Of a stretch of DNA of 39,900 bases, positions 1 to 7,841 are shown piece after piece. The notes beneath the pieces are model-generated. The model was not told the origin of the DNA. It worked only from the letters and a program-made list of their open reading frames with translations, and ran no database searches. The translations under genes were made by a program, and so were the position numbers. The DNA is from JAFGLP01 sp050014895 (GTDB lineage: Bacteria > Chloroflexota > Dehalococcoidia > GIF9 > UBA5629): positions 1 through 39,900 of the forward strand of contig JBEKCL010000006.1 of the NCBI GenBank assembly GCA_050014895.1. The letters are read 5' to 3'. Position 1 is the first letter of the stretch, and each line of letters starts with the position of its first letter.

Positions 1-1534
1 TCTGCCAGGTGACCAGACCTATGAGTTTTAAATCCGGTACGTGATAAAGGGGCAGTTCCATAATCAATGCGCTGCTCTCACCGCGTATGACAAACTTGTT
101 GAGTATCAGCCCGACTATTACCAGCATCAGCAGGCTGAATAGCATAATTCCGATTGAGACCAGTACACCTGCCGTCCCGAAGAATGCAGCGGCAATAATG
201 GCGACTACGGCCATCCTGCCCGTGCATGGGACAAGCGGTGTTATCAATATTGTGAGGAGGCGGGCGCGCGGAGAATCTATTATGCGTGTTCCCAGGATTG
301 CGGGTACGTTGCATCCGAACCCCAGGACCAGCGGCATGCACGACTTACCATGAAGCCCAATCGCATGCATGAACCTGTCTGTTACGAAGGCGGCCCGTGC
401 TGTATAGCCAGTGTCTTCCATCAAAGCCCACGCCGCAAAGAAGAAGAAAAGTATCGGGACAAATGTGAGCACTGTCCCGGCGCCGGCAAGGACGCCGTCG
501 GCCAGGAATCCCTGAAGCCATTGTGGCATAAAAGAAAGGGTGTGAATAAATTCCCTGGCTCTCACAATCAAATTGATGTCGAGGAATTTCTGTATCGGGA
601 CCCCGATGCTGAAAACCAGCCAAAAGATGGCGCCGAGTACTGCCACCAGTATAAGAAGTCCCCAGGCAGGGTGCGTAGCAGCGCGGTCAATTTTCTCCGT
701 CAATGAGACCTGTCCAATACGTGGTTTTTCCTGTGATACCGCCATCATCCTCTCGACCCACTCGAAGCGAAGCGTGGCGATGGTGACAGCCGCCGACTCA
801 TTTTCTCTTAAATACGATTCCAACGCTGGCCAACGTTCCGCCGGCATACGTCCCCTGATCAGCTTGTTTATCTGGCTGTCACCCTCGAGCAGCTTCATGG
901 CAGTCCAGTGTTTCGGGTATGGGGTGGTTACGCCGTCATTAAGCAGTTTCTCCACATGGTCTATTACGCCCTTTATCTCACTGCCGAACTCAATGTGCTT
1001 CACATCACGTAAGCCGGTCGCTGAGCCGCACTCCTGTTCGATCTGGCTTACCAACTCGTGGAGTCCCTTGTTCGCACGGGCCACTATCGGGATGACCGGT
1101 ATATTGAGTGTCTTAGACAAAGACTCGGGATTGATTTTCTTGCCCTGCTGCTCGGCGACATCGATCATATTCAGAGCAATTACCAGACGCGGGGCAAGCT
1201 CTATGAGCTCAGCTACCAAGTACAGGTTTCGTTCCAAGCTGGCCGCATTGAGGACCGCGACTACGACATCAGGGTGCTCATTTACCAGGTAATCCCTGGC
1301 TATCTGCTCCTCAGCGGAATTAGCAGTCAGGCTGTATGTACCGGGCAGATCAACGATATTCATAGTAAAGCCGTTCTGGCGAAATACACCGGTTTTCTGC
1401 TCAACCGTCTTACCCGGCCAGTTCCCAACATGTTGAGAAAGCCCGGTCAGCAGGTTGAAGACTGTACTTTTGCCCACATTGGGTGCGCCGGCCAAAGCGA
1501 CCGTTATTACTTTTTCTTCTGTCTTTTCTAACAC
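1..1534 (-). CDS. feoB: Ferrous iron transport protein B (FeoB), 3' end beyond window
   Basis: FeoB is the GTP-gated inner-membrane Fe(II) importer. I translated the minus strand by hand: one open frame runs from a GTG at 1534 to the left edge, about 511 residues of a family usually 600-750 long. Visible are the N-terminal G domain (G1 GAPNVGKS at residues 16-23, G3 DLPG at 62-65, G4 NMID at 122-125, and a SLERNLYL stretch close to the family's TNLERNLYL), a helical spacer, and the membrane Gate region with GYTARAAF and the conserved LVLGFGCNVPAI. The GTG overlaps the stop of the upstream DtxR-FeoA gene by 7 bases and has AGAAAGGAAG as a ribosome site, so translation is probably coupled. Expression should follow the iron-responsive operator at 2457-2488. 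The C-terminus lies outside the window. Confidence 0.95.
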   Translation of the reverse strand, partial: MLEKTEEKVITVALAGAPNVGKSTVFNLLTGLSQHVGNWPGKTVEQKTGVFRQNGFTMNIVDLPGTYSLTANSAEEQIARDYLVNEHPDVVVAVLNAASLERNLYLVAELIELAPRLVIALNMIDVAEQQGKKINPESLSKTLNIPVIPIVARANKGLHELVSQIEQECGSATGLRDVKHIEFGSEIKGVIDHVEKLLNDGVTTPYPKHWTAMKLLEGDSQINKLIRGRMPAERWPALESYLRENESAAVTIATLRFEWVERMMAVSQEKPRIGQVSLTEKIDRAATHPAWGLLILVAVLGAIFWLVFSIGVPIQKFLDINLIVRAREFIHTLSFMPQWLQGFLADGVLAGAGTVLTFVPILFFFFAAWALMEDTGYTARAAFVTDRFMHAIGLHGKSCMPLVLGFGCNVPAILGTRIIDSPRARLLTILITPLVPCTGRMAVVAIIAAAFFGTAGVLVSIGIMLFSLLMLVIVGLILNKFVIRGESSALIMELPLYHVPDLKLIGLVTWQ

Positions 1535-2442
1535 GCTGCTTCCTTTCTGATTACGGATATTTTGTCAGCCAGCTGCCTTCCAATTGCTACTTCGGTGTCA
1601 TGGACCTTGACCAGCACAGGCCCACGATTAAAGTTTTCGATCATTTTAATTGCGCTGCCGGGCGTAAATCCCAGTGATAGGCATCGTCCCATCGAACCAC
1701 GTCCACCGCCGTAACACTTGATTATTGCAGTGTTACCCGTGCGCAGTTTCCCCAGGGGAATTTCCTCTTCTTCCAGCGTCAAAGACTCCTGAGGCGCCGG
1801 CTCTGCCATGAGGACAGCCGCCGTCCCGCTATCCAGCGCAATTGTTTCTTTGGCATATTCGATATCGAGCGACCCGTCTTTGTTTCTTTTTAAAATAGTC
1901 ACAATTGCACCCGGCCGCAATCCCATCTTCTCGACCGCCCTTAATATTTTGGGATCTTCATCGTCAACAGCCAGGATACGCACTTTCTGGTGCGGATGGA
2001 ACTCTGTCAGAGCGGTGGTTTTCTCCCGTTTTATTTTCCCGCTTTCATCAGGTATGGCATGCCCGTGCGGACAGGTATCAACATCGCCAAGTATGTCTGA
2101 TAATCCTTTCTCGATATCGGGCGATGTAGCGTGCTCAAGCCGGCAAGCTTCTTCATGTACTTTGTTCCACTTCATACCCAGCACATCGGTTAGAAACCTC
2201 TCCCATAGGCGGTGCCGCCTGATGACCGCAAGTGCCCTTCCCTCACCGGAACGTGTAAGCACAGCTCCTTTGTTCGCTTTGTAGTCAATTAGCCCTTTGC
2301 TATCCAGTGTCCGCAGCATATCGGTGACGGCAGGCTGTGAAACGCCAAGGTCAGCCGCCAGCGAAGAGGTGGAAACAGGGGTTTCCTTTGCCTGTCTTTT
2401 GTAAATAGCTTCCAGATATTCTTCTGTCCGTTCAGTTTCCAT
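1528..2442 (-). CDS. DtxR-family metal-dependent repressor fused to two FeoA domains
   Basis: A 304-residue protein that should sense Fe(II) or Mn(II) and repress iron uptake. Residues about 1-66 form the winged helix-turn-helix (STSSLAADLGVSQPAVTDMLRTL), and residues 72-140 the DtxR dimerisation and metal-binding region, including CPHGHAIP at 124-131. Two SH3-like FeoA domains follow, at about 148-215 and 227-298; the second is the more typical (LGFTPGSAIKM, GPVLVKVHDTEVAIGRQLA). Ordinary DtxR/MntR proteins are 140-230 residues with at most one SH3-like domain, so this one seems to combine the regulator and the FeoA partner of FeoB. No separate feoA gene is seen between it and feoB. The gene sits directly behind a double palindrome overlapping its promoter, which suggests autoregulation. 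The family assignment is firm; a role for the FeoA parts in FeoB function is inference. Confidence 0.93.
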   Translation of the reverse strand: METERTEEYLEAIYKRQAKETPVSTSSLAADLGVSQPAVTDMLRTLDSKGLIDYKANKGAVLTRSGEGRALAVIRRHRLWERFLTDVLGMKWNKVHEEACRLEHATSPDIEKGLSDILGDVDTCPHGHAIPDESGKIKREKTTALTEFHPHQKVRILAVDDEDPKILRAVEKMGLRPGAIVTILKRNKDGSLDIEYAKETIALDSGTAAVLMAEPAPQESLTLEEEEIPLGKLRTGNTAIIKCYGGGRGSMGRCLSLGFTPGSAIKMIENFNRGPVLVKVHDTEVAIGRQLADKISVIRKEAAC

Positions 2443-2456
2443 TTTGTCCTCCCAAT

Positions 2457-2488
2457 AATTAAGCCAGCTTAATTAAGTCGCCTTAATT
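2457..2488 (-). promoter_or_regulatory. Tandem palindromic operator of the feo operon (probable DtxR-type boxes)
   Basis: Two perfect inverted repeats, AATTAAG-N4-CTTAATT, lie at 2457-2474 and 2471-2488 and share the central AATT, so they repeat every 14 bp. They end 15 bp before the ATG of the DtxR-FeoA gene and overlap the predicted -10 box at 2486-2491. Position, symmetry and neighbour all fit an autoregulated metal-dependent repressor site. That this protein binds here is inference. Confidence 0.75.
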
Positions 2489-2514
2489 ATGGCATAAGAA
2501 ATGGAAACATGCAA
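2486..2514 (-). promoter_or_regulatory. Promoter of dtxR-feoA-feoB
   Basis: On the minus strand a -35 TTGCAT (2509-2514) is followed after 17 bp by a -10 CATAAT (2486-2491). The -10 overlaps the last bases of the upstream palindrome, so a bound repressor would block polymerase. Confidence 0.6.
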
Positions 2515-2610
2515 ATGGAAGGTAAATAGAGCAAAGAAAGGCGGGATTTGCTTGCGTTTGTATACCTGGACAGGTCAGGGATTACCGGCACCGGGAGAAA
2601 GTCCGCGATG

Positions 2611-3276
2611 TTATAGAGACGGTAATTTTACTATTTCACACAGGCTCAACCCTTTGATCATCATGTTGACAGCTATGGCGGCGAGCAGGAGGCTGAATAC
2701 TTTAGACATTGCCTTGATCCCTCCCTGCCCCATGAACTTTATAATAGGGTCGCTGGATAGGAATACTACCCAGGCGATAGCTATATTGAGGGCCAGCGAC
2801 ACCAGTACGATCCACAGGGGGAATTGCGTTGATAGCAGCAGAAGAGCGGTCATGGTGCCCGGGCCTACGGTCAAGGGGGTCCCGATGGGTACGACGGCCA
2901 CCATTTCTTCCTTCACTACGTCCAGCATCCGGCCTGAGATCATGTATCTTATGGCAAGTATCAGCAATATGATGCCGCCGGCTATAGCAAATGAACCTAT
3001 CGATATGCCCATCACACTAAGGATAAACTGGCCGAAAAACAGGAAGACCAGCCCGACAATGGCTGCTGTGAGGGTGGCTGTATTGATCATCTTGAAACGC
3101 TCGCGCTTGGACATATCCTCGCTTAGCGAGATGATGACCGGAATTTTGTCAAAGGCATTGATGACGATGAAAAGAGGTATAAAGGTCATGACAAACGAAT
3201 TAATCAGGTTGCTCATGTCTAAGATTATACCATCCATATATGCCGGCTTACTCTCTTCAAAGAGTAAGATTTGCAT
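2611..3276 (-). CDS. MarC family integral membrane protein (NAAT family)
   Basis: A 221-residue polytopic membrane protein of the MarC/UPF0056 group. About six hydrophobic segments are visible (for example LINSFVMTFIPLFIVINAFD, TAAIVGLVFLFFGQFIL, FAIAGGIILLILAIRYMISG, MTALLLLSTQFPLWIVLVSL, VFSLLLAAIAVNMMIKGL). Family hallmarks are the early FIPLFIVINAFDKIPVI and the later VVPIGTPLTVGPGTMTALL with its conserved Pro/Gly-rich re-entrant-like stretch. Members are variously annotated as amino-acid transporters or as of unknown function, and despite the name have no proven role in multiple antibiotic resistance. The first 13-20 residues (MQILLFEESKPAY) precede the conserved core, so the true start may be an internal ATG at residue 14 or 21. 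It is divergent from the MarR gene at 3349. Confidence 0.88.
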   Translation of the reverse strand: MQILLFEESKPAYMDGIILDMSNLINSFVMTFIPLFIVINAFDKIPVIISLSEDMSKRERFKMINTATLTAAIVGLVFLFFGQFILSVMGISIGSFAIAGGIILLILAIRYMISGRMLDVVKEEMVAVVPIGTPLTVGPGTMTALLLLSTQFPLWIVLVSLALNIAIAWVVFLSSDPIIKFMGQGGIKAMSKVFSLLLAAIAVNMMIKGLSLCEIVKLPSL

Positions 3277-3284
3277 AATAATAG

Positions 3285-3313
3285 TTTAGGTACTAATATA
3301 ATAAGGCACTAAA
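3285..3313 (+). promoter_or_regulatory. Candidate promoter/operator of the MarR-ABC cassette
   Basis: A perfect -10 hexamer TATAAT lies at 3297-3302, flanked by the inverted arms TTTAG (3285-3289) and CTAAA (3309-3313). The best -35 (TTGCAT at 3271-3276) is 20 bp away, which is long. An imperfect palindrome around a -10 is a common place for a MarR autorepressor, but the arms are short. Confidence 0.35.
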
Positions 3314-3348
3314 TAAATATCGAGATTGGGCGGTCACAAAGAAAAGAG

Positions 3349-3804
3349 ATGAGTAAATCGAGGGAAGAGCTGCTACGGGCCTTATTGGAGAAACTGCGTT
3401 TCGTCATGAGAGGCATGCATGCGGGCCAGGGGTTCCGGTTTGGCGAGTTCGTATTGGGATTGCCGCAAGTCCGTATATTGTTCTGCATTGCGAGCAAACC
3501 GGAGGGGGTATCTGTTAAGGAACTGGCCGAGGTATTGAGTGTTACATCGGGCGCTGTTACCCAGTTTATAGACTCTCTGGTAGAAAAAGGTTTGGTAAAT
3601 CGGGAAGAAGATTGTAATGACAGGAGACTGTTGCGCATAAAGCTAACTAAATATGCGCACGATAATTTTAATGAATTTAAGAAGGACTACTTTGCATCAG
3701 TAAGCAGGGTGTTTGAACCGCTAAGCGATAATGACGTACTGCAGTTAACCAGGCTTTTGATGAAAGCGGATGTTCCTTCTAATTTAAAGGAGCTTAATAG
3801 ATGA
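3349..3804 (+). CDS. MarR family transcriptional regulator
   Basis: A 151-residue winged helix-turn-helix regulator of usual MarR length. The DNA-binding core is at about residues 39-92 (LPQVRILFCIASKPEGVSVK, then LAEVLSVTSGAVTQFIDSL as recognition region, and the wing NREEDCNDRRLLRIKLT with the typical D-x-R-D/R-R pattern). N- and C-terminal helices would form the dimer. Its stop overlaps the ATG of the ABC ATPase gene by four bases (ATGA, 3801-3804), so it is translationally coupled to the exporter and most likely controls it in response to an exported or toxic compound. The ligand is not apparent. The ribosome site is weak (AAAGAAAAGAG). Confidence 0.93.
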   Translation: MSKSREELLRALLEKLRFVMRGMHAGQGFRFGEFVLGLPQVRILFCIASKPEGVSVKELAEVLSVTSGAVTQFIDSLVEKGLVNREEDCNDRRLLRIKLTKYAHDNFNEFKKDYFASVSRVFEPLSDNDVLQLTRLLMKADVPSNLKELNR

Positions 3805-4616
3805 ATATGAGCCAGCAGGACGGGAATATCATTTCCGTTGCAGGATTGACAAAAAAGTTCAAGGATTTCGTAGCTGTCGATAATATCTCTTTCAATGTGA
3901 AAAAGGGTGAGATATTCGCCTTCCTGGGTCCCAACGGGGCAGGCAAATCCACGACGATACAGATGCTTACTACGTTACTCAAGCCGACTAGTGGCAAGGT
4001 GATGATAAACGGCAATGACCCAGCGAAAAACAAAGATGCGGTCCGGAAGTCTTTTGGCATTGTCTTTCAGGACCCCAGCCTTGACAGCGATCTTACTGCC
4101 TTGGAAAACATGCAGTATCACGCTGTGCTATATAAAGTACCGAAGGAGGTCAGGGAAAAAAGAACAGAGGAGCTTCTGCGCTTTGTTGAGCTCTGGGACC
4201 GTAAGAACGACATGGTAAAGACCTTCTCCGGCGGTATGAAGCGTAGACTGGAGGTAGCGAGAGGGTTACTTCATCACCCTAAGATCATGTTCCTGGATGA
4301 ACCTACGCTTGGATTGGACCCTCAGACCAGGAACCACATCTGGAGCTATCTTAAAGATATAAGTGAAAAGGAGAACATGACCGTTTTCTTTACCACGCAC
4401 TATATGGCAGAGGCGGAAAAAGTTGCAGAGAGGATAGCCATTATCGACCACGGCAAAATTGTAGCCGTCGGCAGTCTGGCCGATCTGGAGAATCAAACCA
4501 AAACAAACTCTCTGGAGGATGCCTTTATAGCTATTACCGGGAGCACCATCCGGGAGGAACAGGTCAGCGGTGTCGGCAGAATGAGAGCAATGCAAAGATT
4601 ATGGGGGCGACGTTAA
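3801..4616 (+). CDS. ABC transporter ATP-binding protein, DrrA-like
   Basis: A 271-residue nucleotide-binding subunit that powers the ABC-2 exporter encoded next to it. All motifs are present: Walker A GPNGAGKS (residues 43-50), Q-loop Gln90 (VFQDPSLD), signature FSGGMKRRLEVA (142-153), Walker B IMFLDEPTLGLD (162-173) and the switch His200 (TTHYMAEAE). The C-terminal extension (LEDAFIAITG) is typical of daunorubicin-resistance (DrrA) and antibiotic-export ATPases. The gene starts inside the end of the MarR gene and ends one base into the permease gene, giving a tight three-gene operon. The substrate cannot be read from the sequence; a drug, lipid or peptide is possible. Confidence 0.95.
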   Translation: MNMSQQDGNIISVAGLTKKFKDFVAVDNISFNVKKGEIFAFLGPNGAGKSTTIQMLTTLLKPTSGKVMINGNDPAKNKDAVRKSFGIVFQDPSLDSDLTALENMQYHAVLYKVPKEVREKRTEELLRFVELWDRKNDMVKTFSGGMKRRLEVARGLLHHPKIMFLDEPTLGLDPQTRNHIWSYLKDISEKENMTVFFTTHYMAEAEKVAERIAIIDHGKIVAVGSLADLENQTKTNSLEDAFIAITGSTIREEQVSGVGRMRAMQRLWGRR

Positions 4617-5362
4617 TGAGTACAATGTATATACTGTGGCTTCGGCAGGTTAAAAAATATTTCCGTACACCCTCCCGCATTATTGGTTCGCTGGGTCAGC
4701 CCCTGCTTTTCTTGTTGGTATTTGGGTTTGGCTTCGGGTCCATTTTTAAACAGGCAGGGCAGGGGGATTATATGCAGTTCCTGGCCCCGGGAATTATCAT
4801 GATGAGCGTGCTGTTCACTGCTGTCTTTTCAGGTATAGACCTTATTTGGGACAGGCAGTTCGGGTTCTTAAAGGAAACTATGGTGGCGCCGGTCCCCAGA
4901 TGGCAGATTATGCTGGGGAAAACGCTTGGTGGGGCGACAGTAGCCTCGTTTCAGGGGGTGATCGTTTTTATTCTGTCGCTTATTGTCGGCTTCAAAGTAC
5001 AGAACTTTCTTATGTTGCCGGTTGCAGCCGTGTTTGTATTTCTCATCGCCCTTTTGTTCACTTCGTTGGGTATTGCTATTGCTTCCAGGCTTGAAGACAT
5101 GCAGGGGTTCCAGCTAATCATGAATTTCCTGGTGATGCCGATCTTTTTCCTGTCCGGATCGTTGTTCCCGCTTCAGGGACTGCCCAAAGCACTGGAAGTA
5201 ATAACCAGACTCGACCCCCTCACTTACGGAATCGATGGCGTGCGGGAATCCTTGGTCGGCGCAGGCACCTTCGGGATGGGAATAGACCTTCTCGTAGTCG
5301 TTGTCATTGCGGTCATTTTGCTGGGCATCGGAAGCTATCTTTTTGAGAGAATCCAGGCATAG
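4616..5362 (+). CDS. ABC-2 type permease, DrrB-like
   Basis: A membrane subunit of about 248 residues with six hydrophobic segments and the ABC-2 signature region (GFLKETMVAPVPRWQIMLGKTLGG, then FLVMPIFFLSGSLFPLQGLPKAL and LDPLTYGIDGVRESLVG). It should pair with the preceding ATPase to form an exporter. I chose the ATG at 4616, which overlaps the TAA of the ATPase gene (TAATG) and has GGGGGCG a few bases upstream. An in-frame ATG at 4601 would add MGATL and lies inside the ATPase gene. The operon appears to end here, 114 bp before the FUSC gene. Confidence 0.92.
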   Translation: MSTMYILWLRQVKKYFRTPSRIIGSLGQPLLFLLVFGFGFGSIFKQAGQGDYMQFLAPGIIMMSVLFTAVFSGIDLIWDRQFGFLKETMVAPVPRWQIMLGKTLGGATVASFQGVIVFILSLIVGFKVQNFLMLPVAAVFVFLIALLFTSLGIAIASRLEDMQGFQLIMNFLVMPIFFLSGSLFPLQGLPKALEVITRLDPLTYGIDGVRESLVGAGTFGMGIDLLVVVVIAVILLGIGSYLFERIQA

Positions 5363-5383
5363 AAGGTCCCTATGTTCAGGTTC

Positions 5384-5447
5384 TCAGTGGGTTTGGAGAG
5401 TGGCACTGTATACAGGGTGTTTGATATATAGTGTAGATACCCACTGA
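5384..5447. repeat. Inverted repeat in the leader before the FUSC gene
   Basis: Perfect 9-bp arms TCAGTGGGT (5384-5392) and ACCCACTGA (5439-5447) enclose a 46-bp loop that itself holds the perfect palindrome CTGTATACAG (5406-5415). There is no T-run after it, so it is not an obvious terminator. It could be an operator pair or a leader structure; function unknown. Confidence 0.4.
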
Positions 5448-5476
5448 CAGACAATTAATATACCAAGTTCATTGTC

Positions 5477-7789
5477 ATGTTAGAAAGAAGCAACATAAGT
5501 AAGATGCATGAAGCAAAAATCAAGGTAATCGGACGGTTGAATCAAGTTCTTCAAAGCATAAAAACCCGACTCCGGACAAACTTCAATGATATCGCAGGGA
5601 TGAAAAGAAACGATATCATGAACAGTTTATATACGGTCCTCATCATTACTTTCTGCCCGGCTTTGATTGCCGTATTGTTCCGTCAGAGCGAGTTCTTTGC
5701 AGTAAGTTTCTTTGGAACACTTTTTACAAACCTGGCTGACCCCGGAGGACTTTATCGTATTCGGATGCGGACTATGGCTTTGGGGGCAGGTTTGTTGATA
5801 ATCTCCAATTTATTGGCGGCTTTAGTTGGTCAACTGCCGATATTATTGGTTTGTTCGATGCTGTTTTGGGTTTTCATCTCAAGCATGTTGAGTGTCTATG
5901 GGAAAAACATTGGGAGTCGGCTTGGCTCCATAGCTATCGTCAGTTTCATTTTATTTACAGCACAAACCACGGATCTGTCCTTTGCCTTGCCACATTGTTT
6001 GATAATTGCTGCCAGTGCTTTATGGGTTATGGCATGCAAGCTGAGGAAATGGCCGTTCAAACCAGATCAACCCGTCCGCGAAGCTGTAGCCAATTATTAT
6101 CGTCTGCTCAGCTCTCGGTTGGTCCTGGTGCTTTCTAGAGAGAATGAAACGTATGTACAAGGCCCTGGTGATAAGGACATCCTGCAGAAAAGCATCCAGA
6201 CGGCGCGTAATCTTGCATACCTGGTTATGCGTGATTTGAAGGGTAAGTTTAACCCAACAACCCTGAAAATGTACGTGCTGCTGCAGAAAGCCGATTCATT
6301 GTTTACAATCCAGGTTGCGCTATCCGAAAGCATAAAAACGGCTTCATTTCAAAATTATCAATCTTCAGTTCAGAAGTCCGTGGACCAGGCCGTTGCAGAT
6401 ACAGATGTTATACTGACGCATATTGCCTCCTCCATTCAGTACGATAAACCAGCGGGCGTTAAAAGCAATTTTGAACCCATTCTCCAAAAACTAACCGGCC
6501 ATCTAACTGCATTACAGGAAGGTCCTCCGGAGTCTGGGGATTACCTGGCTCTCTCCAGTGCCCGCTATATTATTGGACTGCTTGAACGCTATATAAAGAC
6601 GCTGCAGGGTATTGTTGGAATTATTGATAATGTGAATCTTGCGTCATCAGTAAAAAGCAATAAACCGGAGAAGCAGTCTTCGGCCATCCTTAATGCCTGG
6701 CGCTTCATTGCTGATCACCTGACGTTAGGCTCGGATATTTTTCGTTTTTCATTGATCCTCAGTATAATGCTGGCCATCGCGACTTTTATATACACTTTTT
6801 TTCAAATACCACATGGCTACTGGATGGCTTTGACCATAGCGATAGTACTAAAGCCTGATTTCCAAACCGCCCGCCAGCGGGCCTTGCAAAGGGTTGTCGG
6901 AACTGTGGCCGGGGGCATTATCGCAATCGTGGCAGCCTCATTAATTCAGAACAGGAATATAATTTTCTTGCTAATCATCGTGCTCGTGTTCTTGGCCTTT
7001 GCAAACCGATCCCGCAATTACGGTATCTATGCATTATTTTGGACACCTGCCGTCGTTTTCCTGGTTAATTTTCAGGATATCGGAAATTGGCTTGTAGCGT
7101 TGACGCGAATTGCGAATACAGTAGCCGGAGGTGTCATAGCATCTATTTACATATTTTTTTTCTTACCGCAGCTCGAGAAAGCGCAATTGCCCGATAAGAT
7201 CGCCAAAGCGCTATTTGCGAACAGAAATTATGTTCAAGCAATATTGGATATGTATTCCGGAAAAATCGCCCCACCGACTAATATTGAGCGCATACATCAG
7301 CAGGCAAACCGGGCATGCATAGATGCCTCTGCCGCATTGCGGGGTGTTTCCAATGGGCCGTTGTCTAAAGGGGACTACTTTAAAAGACTCGCAGGCTTAA
7401 CGGCATTTAATCAGCAGCTTTGTAATATCCTGGCAGCGCTCTCCTTGGAAAATTTGCAGCTAACAGAATGTGAGGTTTTGCCAGATATACAGATTTTTCT
7501 GAAACAGTACAGCGAAATTCTGCAATCCACTGAGATTGCCGTGCGTTCCGGACAGCAGCCGGATAGAGCATCAGCATTTGAAAACGGCGTGCCGGCTGAA
7601 GAGGTTGAGCTCTCGTCTTCTATTGTGGCGCATATCGATGAATTAGCTCAACGCCCTGTTAACGCGTCTCAGCGTAATTTCATCAGTGCGTACATCCCGT
7701 TCAGAATATATTTGCGCCGTTTAGTACATCTCATTGACGGTCTTTACGGAGCTGTAGTGCCTGCTGATTTCGCTCTGGTCCATGATTGA
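5477..7789 (+). CDS. FUSC family membrane protein (YccS/fusaric-acid-resistance-like)
   Basis: A 770-residue protein with two similar halves, as in YccS, YhfK and AaeB-type aromatic-acid exporters. A hydrophobic block at about residues 52-185 (SLYTVLIITFCPALIAVLF, GAGLLIISNLLAAL, LLVCSMLFWVFISSML) is followed by a long soluble helical region (190-410), then a second block at about 425-550 (FRFSLILSIMLAIATFIYTFF, PHGYWMALTIAIVLKPDFQTARQRALQRVVGTVAGG, which is the characteristic FUSC motif) and a C-terminal soluble domain. Such proteins probably export hydrophobic weak acids or other aromatics. Three in-frame starts are possible (5477, 5504 and the ATG before KRNDIMNSLY); none has a strong ribosome site. 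It may be read with the upstream ABC cassette or from its own leader. Confidence 0.88.
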   Translation: MLERSNISKMHEAKIKVIGRLNQVLQSIKTRLRTNFNDIAGMKRNDIMNSLYTVLIITFCPALIAVLFRQSEFFAVSFFGTLFTNLADPGGLYRIRMRTMALGAGLLIISNLLAALVGQLPILLVCSMLFWVFISSMLSVYGKNIGSRLGSIAIVSFILFTAQTTDLSFALPHCLIIAASALWVMACKLRKWPFKPDQPVREAVANYYRLLSSRLVLVLSRENETYVQGPGDKDILQKSIQTARNLAYLVMRDLKGKFNPTTLKMYVLLQKADSLFTIQVALSESIKTASFQNYQSSVQKSVDQAVADTDVILTHIASSIQYDKPAGVKSNFEPILQKLTGHLTALQEGPPESGDYLALSSARYIIGLLERYIKTLQGIVGIIDNVNLASSVKSNKPEKQSSAILNAWRFIADHLTLGSDIFRFSLILSIMLAIATFIYTFFQIPHGYWMALTIAIVLKPDFQTARQRALQRVVGTVAGGIIAIVAASLIQNRNIIFLLIIVLVFLAFANRSRNYGIYALFWTPAVVFLVNFQDIGNWLVALTRIANTVAGGVIASIYIFFFLPQLEKAQLPDKIAKALFANRNYVQAILDMYSGKIAPPTNIERIHQQANRACIDASAALRGVSNGPLSKGDYFKRLAGLTAFNQQLCNILAALSLENLQLTECEVLPDIQIFLKQYSEILQSTEIAVRSGQQPDRASAFENGVPAEEVELSSSIVAHIDELAQRPVNASQRNFISAYIPFRIYLRRLVHLIDGLYGAVVPADFALVHD

Positions 7790-7841
7790 CATCTCATTCA
7801 TAGTCAACTTAATTCCCTATAGCATTGTCCATAAAAACTGT

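Noticed and set aside
345..1292. Several frames in both directions over the left edge
   Set aside because: They are shadows of FeoB, whose frame is open from 1534 to the window edge but lacks an internal start and stop, so it is not seen as a closed frame.
2501..3289. Plus-strand frame of 262 codons opposite MarC
   Set aside because: It has no family-like features and lies on the antisense of a clear MarC-family gene; the MarC frame has the conserved membrane motifs.
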